Source: Legionella antarctica
Lineage (GTDB): Bacteria; Pseudomonadota; Gammaproteobacteria; Legionellales; Legionellaceae
Assembly: GCF_011764505.1 (NCBI RefSeq)
Contig: NZ_AP022839.1
Coordinates: 541,001 to 605,000 of the forward strand
Direction: 5' to 3'
Length of the DNA stretch: 64,000 nucleotides
A program made the translations under genes and the position numbers. Under the pieces are notes generated by a model. That model searched no databases, was not told the origin of the DNA, and worked only from the letters and a program-made list of their open reading frames with translations. Positions 42,021 to 51,026 of the stretch are shown one piece after another. Each line of letters begins with the position of its first letter. Position 1 is the stretch's first letter.

Positions 42021-42248
42021 ATCAAATACAACTCTTTAAAAAGCAGCGGGAAGACTGGGTCTAAGGTTAAACTAAAATGATCAATATTTAAATGCCTTGA
42101 TTATTGATGAAGCTCCTGATTCAATCTTTATCTTCAACAGAGAAGAACCCAAAGATGGTCAGGGATTTTTTTGACATGAACAGGTTGACTTAATCGCTAT
42201 TTTTTTGTACATTTCGTTACTCAATAAAAATAATTCCTAAGTGTACAT

Positions 42249-43490
42249 ATGACTTATCTGCGGCGTTTAATCGCGATGTTTTTTGCGGTTACTGTATTAC
42301 CTCTTCGATCACTTTATCATAGCTTGGAATTTGGAATCGCTGCACTTTGTGTAGGTGCTGTATCGTTGATAGGCGCGCCTGTTTTAGCTGCATATTTATT
42401 TTACAGAGGTGGTTTCTCATGGCCTGTGAATCTTCTACTTAATCTTTTTGTAGTGTTTCCAGGTGCAGCTGTTTTGGTTTCATTGGGTCTTGTTGTTGCG
42501 GCATCTTACTTGGCCTATACCACTGTGGTAAATACCTTTAAGGTTGCCTGGGTTGGTTTAAAGAATGGATTTAATGATGGCATGGAGGGTTTTTGGCGCA
42601 CATGGAATAATCAAAGCTCGCCTCTAGACCTTGTTTCCAATCATCTAAGAGCTTATAGCAATAGAGTTGGAGTTGAAAATCAAATTAACAACGAGGATGA
42701 TTTTAGTGAACTCTACCTCTCGATAGAAAGAGAACCAATGGACAAAGCAGAGTTGAATGAACTAGATCCAATGAGCCTGTTAGATGCATCAAGCAAGATG
42801 CCTCAAGCCCCTGACTTGCAAGATTCAACTAATAAATTGTTATCTTTTGAAGAAGAGAAAGGCGCTGAAGATTTGATAAATGAATGTTCAGCCCTAACTC
42901 TTCCTTTGTCCTCAGGCTTAAAGGAGCAAGTTCGACTCCTAGCAACAAGAACTGATAATTATAAACAGTTATATAAATACATGAGCCAAGTTCAGAAAGC
43001 ATTAACAGCCAACGATCTTTCTGAAGTAGAAGATCAACTTATAGTAGGTTTAGAGGTTACCAACCCTATTATTGTGATGAAGCAATATCAAACTGCTAAT
43101 AGCAGATGGCATTGTGTTCCAGCGAACAGTTATATAAGCGATAAAGAAAACTTTCTCACTTGGCTAAAAGAAAAATCCACCCATCCTCTGAATAATGATG
43201 TTTTGAAGAAACCTACTCCTTATGAGGGGAATCCAGCTCGTTATAGATGGGGTTTACTTACTACGAACAACTGTTTTTTAGTGCAAGAATTGCATGAAGG
43301 GGCGTCAATAGTTCGTGATTTGTTAAGTACACTACCTGCCCAATTAAACGCAGCGAAAGAAAACACCTCTAGTCCCGGCTCTTCTTCCCATGCTCTTTTT
43401 GGAAGGGGCTTATCGCAAAAAAATCAGGAACAACCTGTTGGGGATCAAGTTGTTGAGTTTAACCTTTTTAACCAGCGTGGTCTCGTTTAA
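42249..43490 (+). CDS. Membrane protein with a U-box-like segment; possible Dot/Icm effector
   Basis: The 413-residue protein has about three N-terminal hydrophobic segments (about 8-50, 58-95), then a charged, acidic middle (about 145-210), a helical stretch and a segment (about 268-320) that resembles a U-box. That segment has TNPIIVMKQYQ, then SYISDKENFLTWLKEKSTHPL, matching the U-box pattern of a conserved Pro near the start, a Y-x-x-x-x-L/F-x-x-W-L helix and a final HPL. U-boxes recruit E2 ubiquitin enzymes, which only eukaryotic hosts have, and Legionella injects several such proteins. The resemblance is by eye and not proven. It has no operon partners. Confidence 0.5.
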   Translation: MTYLRRLIAMFFAVTVLPLRSLYHSLEFGIAALCVGAVSLIGAPVLAAYLFYRGGFSWPVNLLLNLFVVFPGAAVLVSLGLVVAASYLAYTTVVNTFKVAWVGLKNGFNDGMEGFWRTWNNQSSPLDLVSNHLRAYSNRVGVENQINNEDDFSELYLSIEREPMDKAELNELDPMSLLDASSKMPQAPDLQDSTNKLLSFEEEKGAEDLINECSALTLPLSSGLKEQVRLLATRTDNYKQLYKYMSQVQKALTANDLSEVEDQLIVGLEVTNPIIVMKQYQTANSRWHCVPANSYISDKENFLTWLKEKSTHPLNNDVLKKPTPYEGNPARYRWGLLTTNNCFLVQELHEGASIVRDLLSTLPAQLNAAKENTSSPGSSSHALFGRGLSQKNQEQPVGDQVVEFNLFNQRGLV

Positions 43491-43554
43491 GTTCTGATTT
43501 TCTGATCTTGCTTGCGAAAAAAATTCAATCGTAACAGCATTTATCCTGGTAGGT

Positions 43555-43875
43555 CTAAATTCCCAAGTCGGAAATGGGGGGGTACGGTTGTACTTGAGGT
43601 TCTATTGATAGATTTTCCGGGTGAGCAATGATAGCCATTTTTTGTTTTCTGGAGAGTTTTTTAATCTCTCGCTCCAGCTGCATTGCTAATAATTTATCAT
43701 TATTGATTTTCCAGCATTGGGCAATGGAGAGGGGTTTAAAGCTTCGGGTGTATTTGCACCCCCCCGTTCCATTAAGGTGCGAACGGTAGCGCCTCTCAAG
43801 ATTATCAGTATAACCAGTGTAATAACTTTGATTTTCACAAAGTAAGATATAAACCCAATAATCTTTATTATTCAT
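43555..43875 (-). CDS. GIY-YIG endonuclease-domain protein (UPF0213)
   Basis: The 106-residue protein is essentially one GIY-YIG domain: YWVYILLCENQSYYTGYT gives both tyrosine motifs and NLERRYRSHLNG gives the conserved Arg. Members of this family are small proteins of unclear role; related ones cut DNA. AAGGAT lies before the start. Convergent with the U-box-like gene. Confidence 0.87.
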   Translation of the reverse strand: MNNKDYWVYILLCENQSYYTGYTDNLERRYRSHLNGTGGCKYTRSFKPLSIAQCWKINNDKLLAMQLEREIKKLSRKQKMAIIAHPENLSIEPQVQPYPPISDLGI

Positions 43876-44174
43876 AGTAGATATCCTTAGATAGTACCTG
43901 TCTTGCTAAATTGATAGCGAAGTAAGTTTAGGAAGAAATAAGGGATTTCTCAAAAGGGAGATAGTACCACTATATTTTAAAGTAAAATCAATACATCTGT
44001 CCAAGTTAAATAGAGATACTTTCAAACACGTCTTTTGCAAGCGAAGTAAACCCATGGACCTGATAATCCCGACTGTGCTCATCAGGTTCGTAATAACAAT
44101 AATCAATGCTTATCCCACTGACTATTTAGGCAGGGGCATAAACTGGCCTTTAACAGGCTGATAGTGAACTATGT

Positions 44175-44630
44175 TCAAGGCGCGTTATTGAAGGTCTTGG
44201 TTCCATCCTTGTTGACTCTAAATGAGGAGCCATCGACATTAGTGATTATTTTTGAACCATCAGGGTTTGTCGTTATCAACGAGCCGTCTCTATTTCTGAC
44301 AACAACAGTCCCATTGGGACTAGTCACAACTACTGAGCCGTCATTTTTTTGAGTGATTGTTGTTCCATCGGGATTGGTCTGAACAGCTGTACCGTCGTTT
44401 CTATAGAGAATTTTAGTTCCATCTGACTGGGTATGGATAGATGTTCCATCCGGATTTTTAATAATGACTCGCCCTTCAGAAGGGACATCAACAGGATTTG
44501 ACTGGATTGGCAGGTTTGGCGCGGGACTATTAACGGCAAAGAGTATGGTGCTCATAGGGAGTTCTATTAGTAATATTCCTAGAATTAATAGAAACAATTG
44601 GATTTTTTGAGACGAGATGAATTTGTTCAT
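44175..44630 (-). CDS. Secreted protein of ten 9-residue DG repeats (TCP10/CPAP G-box-like)
   Basis: The 151-residue product has an N-terminal hydrophobic signal or anchor (about 11-32), a Pro-rich spacer, then ten uninterrupted repeats of exactly nine residues (about 56-145). The consensus is [I/V]-x-x-x-x-D-G-[T/S]-x, for example ILYRNDGTA and ITTNPDGSK. Alternating strands with DG turns should form a long single-layer beta sheet. The G-box domain of animal centriole proteins (TCP10 C-terminal family) has this architecture, which is also seen in scattered bacteria. Function is unknown. Confidence 0.7.
   Translation of the reverse strand: MNKFISSQKIQLFLLILGILLIELPMSTILFAVNSPAPNLPIQSNPVDVPSEGRVIIKNPDGTSIHTQSDGTKILYRNDGTAVQTNPDGTTITQKNDGSVVVTSPNGTVVVRNRDGSLITTNPDGSKIITNVDGSSFRVNKDGTKTFNNAP
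44196..44465 (-). repeat. Ten in-frame 27-bp coding repeats
   Basis: This is the DNA encoding the ten 9-residue units of the secreted repeat protein. The repeats are conserved at protein level (DGT/DGS) and have diverged at DNA level, so they are old and selected and not a recent slippage tract. Confidence 0.75.
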
Positions 44631-45420
44631 TTCTTAATTCTCTCCATGTAATTAAATTGTAAAGGGAAACTTATACCTAATCCAAGGTATGTGTATATTA
44701 TATTCCAGCTGTTCATTTAATTCCATATTGATTTATTTTTGGATATTAACCGGGTGTTTATCTGTCCGCAGATAATTCCAACCTGTCCTTTTCCCAACTC
44801 AATTAGCAGCAGGATACTTTCTTTTTGTTTGGATATAAGGGGTTACAGATAAGGTAGATGCTTTTTAATATGCAGCAGAGATTATCCCTGAATAAGGCGC
44901 TAATTTTAGAGTTACCTCAACCGAAATTAAAAAAGAATACCAAGGCTATGGCAAAGAGAAATTCCAACATAAACAGCAATGGGTATGCTTTTAATTAGTT
45001 TATAATTATTGTTCATAACATTCTCCAGTTTTTGAGAATAAAGATCATTCAAAATTTGTGCCTGATTTGCTTAATTTTAATAAAAAAATCGATGTGCTTA
45101 GTAGCAGGTGTTGGCAGTTGGTATCTAGGATAAGGATTATTTTCCTGAGCCAACCTCCAAAATTATAATCATGAGTTGCGGTTTAGGTTTATACACAGCA
45201 CATTTTTGCCGTCATTACGGCAATGCATCAAACGGATCCTAATGCTGGCATAATTTGGCAGCTTTGATTCATCAAAAGCTAGCTCAATTTACCCGCATGG
45301 AGCGTTAGTTTGAATTTAAATTTTACGAAGGCATCGTTTTACCCCATCAGTAGGGCAATGTGCTACGGAATTGGCGGTAGGGATAGTACCGATTAAGCAA
45401 ATAGCTGCCATAATTAAACG
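44631..45420. other. Decayed non-coding stretch
   Basis: No intact gene is present in these 790 bases. Around 45165-45240 a frame reads like a methyltransferase glycine motif (SCGLGLYTAHFCRHYG), but stops and frame changes follow. A short frame near 45330-45424 also has coding character. I take this as the debris of one or more dead genes, with low certainty. Confidence 0.35.
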
Positions 45421-46137
45421 TTAATCAAATCCAGGTCGAACATTGTCAAGCTTGGCATTTTCCTCTACCACTTGATTTACAAAGGTATTCCCATAGCCTA
45501 TCCAGGCTCCTCGTTTAATAGTAGTTCCTGGACCAATAATCGTCGACATGCCAATAAAAGCATCATCTTCAATCACTACTGGTGCCAAATAAAGTAAACT
45601 TCCAACATCCGAATGGCAACTCACGGACACTTGGCTACCTAATGTGACTCCTTTGCCAATAGTAATCAAGGGACAATCCACAAAATCTATATCATATGCA
45701 TTCATTATCTGAAAAGAAACCTTGGCCCCTAATGCTCGCCAATATAGAAATTTAAGCGTATTAAATGATTGTAATATAGGGGTAAAACCAATGATTTTAG
45801 CGGCACGGGACAAGGCAAAATGACAAAACCAGGAGAACATAGCTTTATTCAATTCACGTTTATAACGCCCTGGCTTTAGAGTAGGCAAACAAATTCTAAT
45901 TAATGCGATAATAAAGATAAAACTGAGAAACAAAATAAATGGGGCCAAAGGCAATACCCACCAAGTATGAGTATATCCGTGGTAAATAAACATACCGGTT
46001 AAACAAAATGCAATAACCCCAGGCATCAGACTAAAAAAAAGTGAGAAAACATCAAGAAAAATAAGCATGGGTATACTTAATTGCTTATTTTTACGGGTTC
46101 TTTTTTTCTCTTTAATTTCGGGCTGCTCTGCCATCAT
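45421..46137 (-). CDS. Membrane-anchored left-handed beta-helix (hexapeptide-repeat) protein
   Basis: The 238-residue protein has a charged head (about 1-20), two hydrophobic segments (about 25-85), a helical linker, and C-terminal hexapeptide repeats (ITIGKGVTLGSQVSV and VIEDDAFIGMSTIIGPGTTI). These form a left-handed beta helix, as in acyl- and acetyltransferases and in the terminal domain of some peptide synthetases. As the last gene of the four-gene minus-strand operon it may transfer an acyl group to the final product at the membrane. Substrate is unknown. Confidence 0.75.
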   Translation of the reverse strand: MMAEQPEIKEKKRTRKNKQLSIPMLIFLDVFSLFFSLMPGVIAFCLTGMFIYHGYTHTWWVLPLAPFILFLSFIFIIALIRICLPTLKPGRYKRELNKAMFSWFCHFALSRAAKIIGFTPILQSFNTLKFLYWRALGAKVSFQIMNAYDIDFVDCPLITIGKGVTLGSQVSVSCHSDVGSLLYLAPVVIEDDAFIGMSTIIGPGTTIKRGAWIGYGNTFVNQVVEENAKLDNVRPGFD

Positions 46138-46175
46138 TTAGGATACCTTATGTACAGTTACTTGGTGCACGTTTT

Positions 46176-47702
46176 TTATTTCTGGGTAATAACGTGCTGG
46201 GAAATTAACTTAGGTTTACTTTGCGCATGATGTTCCGCCAATAACACCTCTTTGGGTAATTGTAATAAGACCATGGGCAATATTTCCTTAACGGTAATAC
46301 CATGAGCATAAGCCTGATTGATTTGACCTAATCGTTCATGCATTTGCATTAGTAAAGAATCAGAGATGCTTATATTTTCCTCAGTGACTAAAACGACGCA
46401 GTTACCCAGACTATTACGTGCAAAGTACCAATAGGACTCCATATTAAAAGATAAGTCATCAATCATTTGTTGCAGCTCTTGGCCTGCGATAGCACAATAC
46501 TCTAATTTTAATTGTTGTACTTTATAGCAAAATACCAGTCTGGGTGATTTATTTAAAAATCCAAGACAATGCACTACATCCTTTAGCTGATAACGTACTA
46601 GCCCCATGGCTGTAGTCAAAAAAATTTCATAATTCTTCCCTGTCTCTAATTCCCAGGATTGGATGATATTTTCTTTACAAATCTCTTTACCTTCTTCTAT
46701 AAACTCAGCAATATGCCCCCCTGGGTGTAAGTAACCCCCTGGATTGGTATCGACGGGGACGGTCATCCAACCCTCGGTTGCAGAATAAGTGCCATCAATT
46801 ACTGTAATCTTTGTTCCTAGTAATTTCTTTAACAACTGGGCAGGATATTCACAGAGTCCAGAAGTCCAGCATCCGACAAAAAGCAAAGAGGGCCATAGTT
46901 CTTTAAAAGAATGTGGGGCATTTTTAGCTAATCCACTCAAATATCTCCGACGGCTTTTGCTAATTTGAACGGGGGGTAACCATTCAGGAACAGATTGTTC
47001 ACCTAATAAATAGGGCAAAAAATGGGAAAACCTATCAACACACCGCCTGTAAAAAATATCGATGACCATCGGTGTTACCGAAAAAAAGGCATTAAGATCA
47101 GAGGCTAAAGCATAAAGAGGAGCCCATTGTTCGTAGACTTCGATGTTAGTAAATACTTCATCTGGCAGGGCATAGGAACGTTTAACAAACCCAGGTAAAT
47201 TACGATAATTAAAATTACTTACCCATCCCAGAGGAATACCTGCAGGAGTTGTTTTTGTTGGATTTATGGCTACTAAATAAACTAATTTTTTTTCAAAAAA
47301 CTCTGGGAAAAGTTGCGTAATACCATAAATAAAAGGAGGCATGGTGCGCTGAAACTGCTTTTGAAAAGATCGGGTAATAGGAAAAAATTTTCTAACACCC
47401 GAAGTTCCAGAGGTCTCAGACCAAAAAATTATTTGTTCCCCATTTAATGGTTGAGTCTGGTTTTCCTGAGCGAGCAAAAAACTTTTTTCGTAATCTTGAT
47501 ATGTAGTGATAGCAAAATTATTTAAACTCTCGTAATGCAGTTCTTTAAGTATTGGCGGCCAATAAACAGATTTTTTCAGTAAGGGTAAAATTTCACGTTG
47601 CCATAGTCTTTCACGGGCTATTTCGGGATATTTGGTGTCCTCAAGAAAGGCTTTGTACTTCTTTTTTGTTATAGCCTCTATAAGTATTCTTTTCCAATTC
47701 AT
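46176..47702 (-). CDS. GH3-family adenylate-forming amidosynthetase
   Basis: The 508-residue protein belongs to the GH3 branch of the ANL superfamily, best known from plants, where it joins amino acids to acyl acids such as auxin through an acyl-adenylate. The phosphate-binding loop SETSGTSG (about 95-102) and the YSATEGWM motif (about 306-313) are present, as is the C-terminal GLVRYQLKDVVHCLG block. It is 11 bases downstream of the acyl-CoA dehydrogenase gene. In this cluster it could form an amide or ester between the fatty product and an amine. Confidence 0.85.
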   Translation of the reverse strand: MNWKRILIEAITKKKYKAFLEDTKYPEIARERLWQREILPLLKKSVYWPPILKELHYESLNNFAITTYQDYEKSFLLAQENQTQPLNGEQIIFWSETSGTSGVRKFFPITRSFQKQFQRTMPPFIYGITQLFPEFFEKKLVYLVAINPTKTTPAGIPLGWVSNFNYRNLPGFVKRSYALPDEVFTNIEVYEQWAPLYALASDLNAFFSVTPMVIDIFYRRCVDRFSHFLPYLLGEQSVPEWLPPVQISKSRRRYLSGLAKNAPHSFKELWPSLLFVGCWTSGLCEYPAQLLKKLLGTKITVIDGTYSATEGWMTVPVDTNPGGYLHPGGHIAEFIEEGKEICKENIIQSWELETGKNYEIFLTTAMGLVRYQLKDVVHCLGFLNKSPRLVFCYKVQQLKLEYCAIAGQELQQMIDDLSFNMESYWYFARNSLGNCVVLVTEENISISDSLLMQMHERLGQINQAYAHGITVKEILPMVLLQLPKEVLLAEHHAQSKPKLISQHVITQK

Positions 47703-47713
47703 TATTTAATATC

Positions 47714-49405
47714 TCAACACTTAGGTATTTTAGTTGGTAACATGGAAAACATAATATTTTCTTCATAAAAAGCAACCAATTGTTCTGCCATAGACTCTTG
47801 TAATAGATTGTCTATGTTTGAAGTCGCCTGTAATTTATTAAGAATTAATTGAATTGCCAAAGTAATCCAATCCGAATTCCGAAATAATTTAGACAACCGC
47901 TCTCGATTATAATGCCAAAAGTGTAAACAGCAACTTGCTGCAAAAATCCAACAATAGCGCTCTGCCAAACGAAAAGCGGTTAAACTGCGTGGTTCGAATA
48001 GTTTCTGCTCTTTCAAATACAGTACTTGCTTATCCAGTTTCTCAATTTCCGCTTGAATTGCAGTAATTAACGGATTAATGGATTCACATTTCAGGTATGC
48101 CAGACTGCCGAAAATATCATCTTCAGAATGGGTAAATAATCCCAATCCTGTTCCAGAAAACTCAGGGCAATCTATACTAAGATTAAAAATTTGCTCTATT
48201 TGAGGCAAACTATCTATTGAAAAAGTGGCACGCATTCCTACTTGTGGCAATAAATTGCCTGAAATTAACGATAAATTTACCTGGCTGCTGCCATCAAATA
48301 AACCTACTACTTGAACATCGCGCTTGATTTTTTGAAACATGGCCCATTCAGTAGTGCGAAGATAACCACGAGCACCCATAACGATCCCACATTGTTCGAC
48401 AATATTTTCGCAGATTGTGGGAATAATCGATTTAAGGATCGCTGACCAGAAACTCAATTTTTGAGGCATTATGGAGCATGCTCGAATCATGGCTAAAGTA
48501 GTACAGTCAGCAATCAATAATTGCGTAAACTGCTCACCCAAACGTTGTTTTACCACAGGAATATTATAAGCAGTATTACCATATAATTGTCGTTGCAAAC
48601 TAAAAGAAAGCGCCATACGCAACGCAGTGTCCGTACAACTAATAGCAAAACCAGCACATAACGCTCGTGATACTTGTAATGTTTTATAGGCGATTTCCAA
48701 ACCACGTTTTTCTTCACCAATCAGGGCCTCAGCAGGCAAAAAAACATCTTTTAAAGTAAAACCGCTAATATCCAAACCTCTTACACCATACGTCTTAAGT
48801 TTAGGAATGGGAGTCAACCCAGTTATCCGAGACTTGTCCAGGGTGAATACGGAAAAACCTAAAGGACCTCCCTTAGGATGAGTCCGGCATACAATCGTTG
48901 CAAAATCACTCAAAGTTGCAAAATTAATGCACCATTTTTTACCTGATAACTGCCACCCGTTATTGTAGGGCTTAGCGTTTACTTCATTAGCAGCTACATC
49001 CGAACCATGTTCTTCTTCAGTTAAGGCAAATGCGCCGATTTCCCCCCTGCGTAAACAGTCAGCCATTTGTTGTTTCTGCTTCGAGTTTCCTGCAATCCAA
49101 ACGGGAAGAGTGGCAAGATAGGATATGCCTAAAGCAATGGCTGTAGTCAAATCACGTCGGCCTATTGCTCTGGTTATAAAAACAAGCTCATTCAACGAAT
49201 TAAGTTTTCCACCCAACACTTGAGGAATTAAATACTCCATAAAGCCCCATTGCTGAATAAATTTGATCTGTGGCCATGCAAGTGAATCTTGCTCATCGCA
49301 GCGCAAGCTTTCTTTAAAACTCATCGGTGTTTCTTGAGTTGCAGGATTTCCTAAATAAGCCTCAAAAGAACCAGTTAGTTGCAGCAAATCATTATAGGAC
49401 GGCAT
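47714..49405 (-). CDS. Acyl-CoA dehydrogenase with a C-terminal extension
   Basis: The 563-residue flavoprotein has the acyl-CoA dehydrogenase core: FALTEEEHGSDVAA (flavin contact), KWCINFA, GVRGLDISGFTLKDVFLP, RQLYGNTAYNIPVVKQRLGE, and GLFDGSSQVN, where the catalytic base region and flavin site occur. About 170 extra residues at the C-terminus are helical. It may desaturate an acyl-CoA or acyl-ACP in the cluster. It lies 8 bases after the carboxyltransferase gene. The extension makes it unlike a housekeeping beta-oxidation enzyme. Confidence 0.85.
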   Translation of the reverse strand: MPSYNDLLQLTGSFEAYLGNPATQETPMSFKESLRCDEQDSLAWPQIKFIQQWGFMEYLIPQVLGGKLNSLNELVFITRAIGRRDLTTAIALGISYLATLPVWIAGNSKQKQQMADCLRRGEIGAFALTEEEHGSDVAANEVNAKPYNNGWQLSGKKWCINFATLSDFATIVCRTHPKGGPLGFSVFTLDKSRITGLTPIPKLKTYGVRGLDISGFTLKDVFLPAEALIGEEKRGLEIAYKTLQVSRALCAGFAISCTDTALRMALSFSLQRQLYGNTAYNIPVVKQRLGEQFTQLLIADCTTLAMIRACSIMPQKLSFWSAILKSIIPTICENIVEQCGIVMGARGYLRTTEWAMFQKIKRDVQVVGLFDGSSQVNLSLISGNLLPQVGMRATFSIDSLPQIEQIFNLSIDCPEFSGTGLGLFTHSEDDIFGSLAYLKCESINPLITAIQAEIEKLDKQVLYLKEQKLFEPRSLTAFRLAERYCWIFAASCCLHFWHYNRERLSKLFRNSDWITLAIQLILNKLQATSNIDNLLQESMAEQLVAFYEENIMFSMLPTKIPKC

Positions 49406-49413
49406 TATAACCC

Positions 49414-50880
49414 TTAAACGATAGAATGTTTCGCGGTCGGTAAATTATCCATTTTACGGTACATATATTCCAAATGCTGAGCTAGGCGCCCACGCATTTG
49501 TTGTATTTTAATAATTTCATCAATTAATCCCGAAGAGTATGCGTCTGCCAAAGATTCATCAATACATGAAGAGTCATTTGCTGTCTTTGATTCTATCTCA
49601 GCAGATACTTGCCTATCCGAACTTTGCACTTTTTTAGTGGTTTCTTTCCCCATAACACCCAGACTTGCTGTTTCTAAAGCTAAGACTAAATCACCTTGTT
49701 GTGACGTAGTTTGCATCATTAAAAAAGCAGCTGCCCCATAACATTTACGAACAATGACACTAAGCCGTGGAACTCGAGTTTGCATAGCAGCACATAAGCG
49801 AGCTCCATGCTGTAATAAGCCTTTTTGTTCTTCTCGTTTTCCGGGCATAAAACCAGGAACATCAATTAAAGTTAGGATAGGGATAGAATAAGCATCGCAA
49901 ATGCGTATAAATTTAGCTGCTTTTTGTGCCGCTTCTGAGTCAATAGCGCCACTAACTCGAGTGCTTTGATTAGCTACTATACCTACTGCATAACCATGGA
50001 TGTGTACAAAGGCACAAATCATGGCCTGTCCATATGCAACTTTGTATTGCCAGACATCGGAATTATCCACAATACCCTTAATCAACTCGAGCATATTGAA
50101 TGGTAATCTGGGGTTTACCGGTATCTCAGGTAAAGCATGCAAAGGCTCTTGCACAGGATGTAGTGGAGGTTTTTCACCTTGATGCGCTGGAAAAAAGCCC
50201 AGCATTGATTTTACATGGTTAATTTGTGCTGCCATGCTGTCATTCACAAAATCTGCAATACCCGTAGTAGTGGCATGCATGGTGGTGCCGCCTAATTCAC
50301 TCATGGTCACCTTTTCACCTATAGCCTGTTGAACCACCATAGGACTGGTGACCATAAGGTAACTACGATGTTTATTAAAAAATAATAAATCCATCAATAC
50401 TGCTGAATAGGCTGGAGCTCCTAACGTAGGAGCAGTAATTAGTCCAAATTGGGGAATAAATCCTGATAAACTAATGTTGCGCGCAATGATTTGGGTGTAT
50501 TCATCACCACTTAACATATTTTCTTCCAGGGAAATACCCGGAGATGCTAAAAATGCAATAATCGGGATGCGTAACTCCCTGGCTCTATCCATTAAACGCA
50601 GGATTTTTCTGGCGCCTTGGGTCGTTACATAACCTCGATTAATTGCGGTATTGTGCGCATAAATTGCCACAGGTCTTTTATTGACCTTAGCTAAACCGCT
50701 AATAATTTCAGCGCCAAATTGCAGCTGCGGTTGATTTTCTGGAGAATATTCGGCGAGTAAAGGTAGAAAACTATGCTCATCAATAAGACTTTCTATCCAT
50801 TTCATTGTGCTTTTATCGATAGATAATGAAGACAAAATATTCTCTTTTTTTTTGAACAAGGAATATGGTAAAATATACAC
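49414..50880 (-). CDS. Acyl-CoA carboxylase, carboxyltransferase subunit
   Basis: The 488-residue protein is a PccB/AccD-type carboxyltransferase with two crotonase-like halves. The oxyanion regions are visible as ASPGISLEENML in the first half and DVPGFMPGKREEQKG, then KCYGAAAFLMM, in the second. It would make malonyl- or methylmalonyl-type extender units. No biotin carboxylase or biotin carrier gene lies nearby, so it must borrow those from elsewhere. The start taken is GTG 50880; ATG 50805 is an alternative with no better ribosome binding site. First gene of the minus-strand operon. Confidence 0.85.
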   Translation of the reverse strand: MYILPYSLFKKKENILSSLSIDKSTMKWIESLIDEHSFLPLLAEYSPENQPQLQFGAEIISGLAKVNKRPVAIYAHNTAINRGYVTTQGARKILRLMDRARELRIPIIAFLASPGISLEENMLSGDEYTQIIARNISLSGFIPQFGLITAPTLGAPAYSAVLMDLLFFNKHRSYLMVTSPMVVQQAIGEKVTMSELGGTTMHATTTGIADFVNDSMAAQINHVKSMLGFFPAHQGEKPPLHPVQEPLHALPEIPVNPRLPFNMLELIKGIVDNSDVWQYKVAYGQAMICAFVHIHGYAVGIVANQSTRVSGAIDSEAAQKAAKFIRICDAYSIPILTLIDVPGFMPGKREEQKGLLQHGARLCAAMQTRVPRLSVIVRKCYGAAAFLMMQTTSQQGDLVLALETASLGVMGKETTKKVQSSDRQVSAEIESKTANDSSCIDESLADAYSSGLIDEIIKIQQMRGRLAQHLEYMYRKMDNLPTAKHSIV

Positions 50881-51026
50881 CCTGACCCTAACAAGGTCAA
50901 TTTCAAGAGTTGTTTTAGCAAAACTAATGATCTAACCGAGAGGCGTGAAAATGCCGTACTGAACGAAGATGTTTTGCGCCAGGTGCTGTGTTAATTGGTC
51001 TTCCTGCATTTCTCCAGGCTCTCCTT

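Noticed and set aside
50852..50874. TTGAAC and TAAAAT as a promoter between the two arms of the cluster
   Set aside because: The spacing is only 11 bp, too short for sigma-70. The real promoters in this gap were not located.
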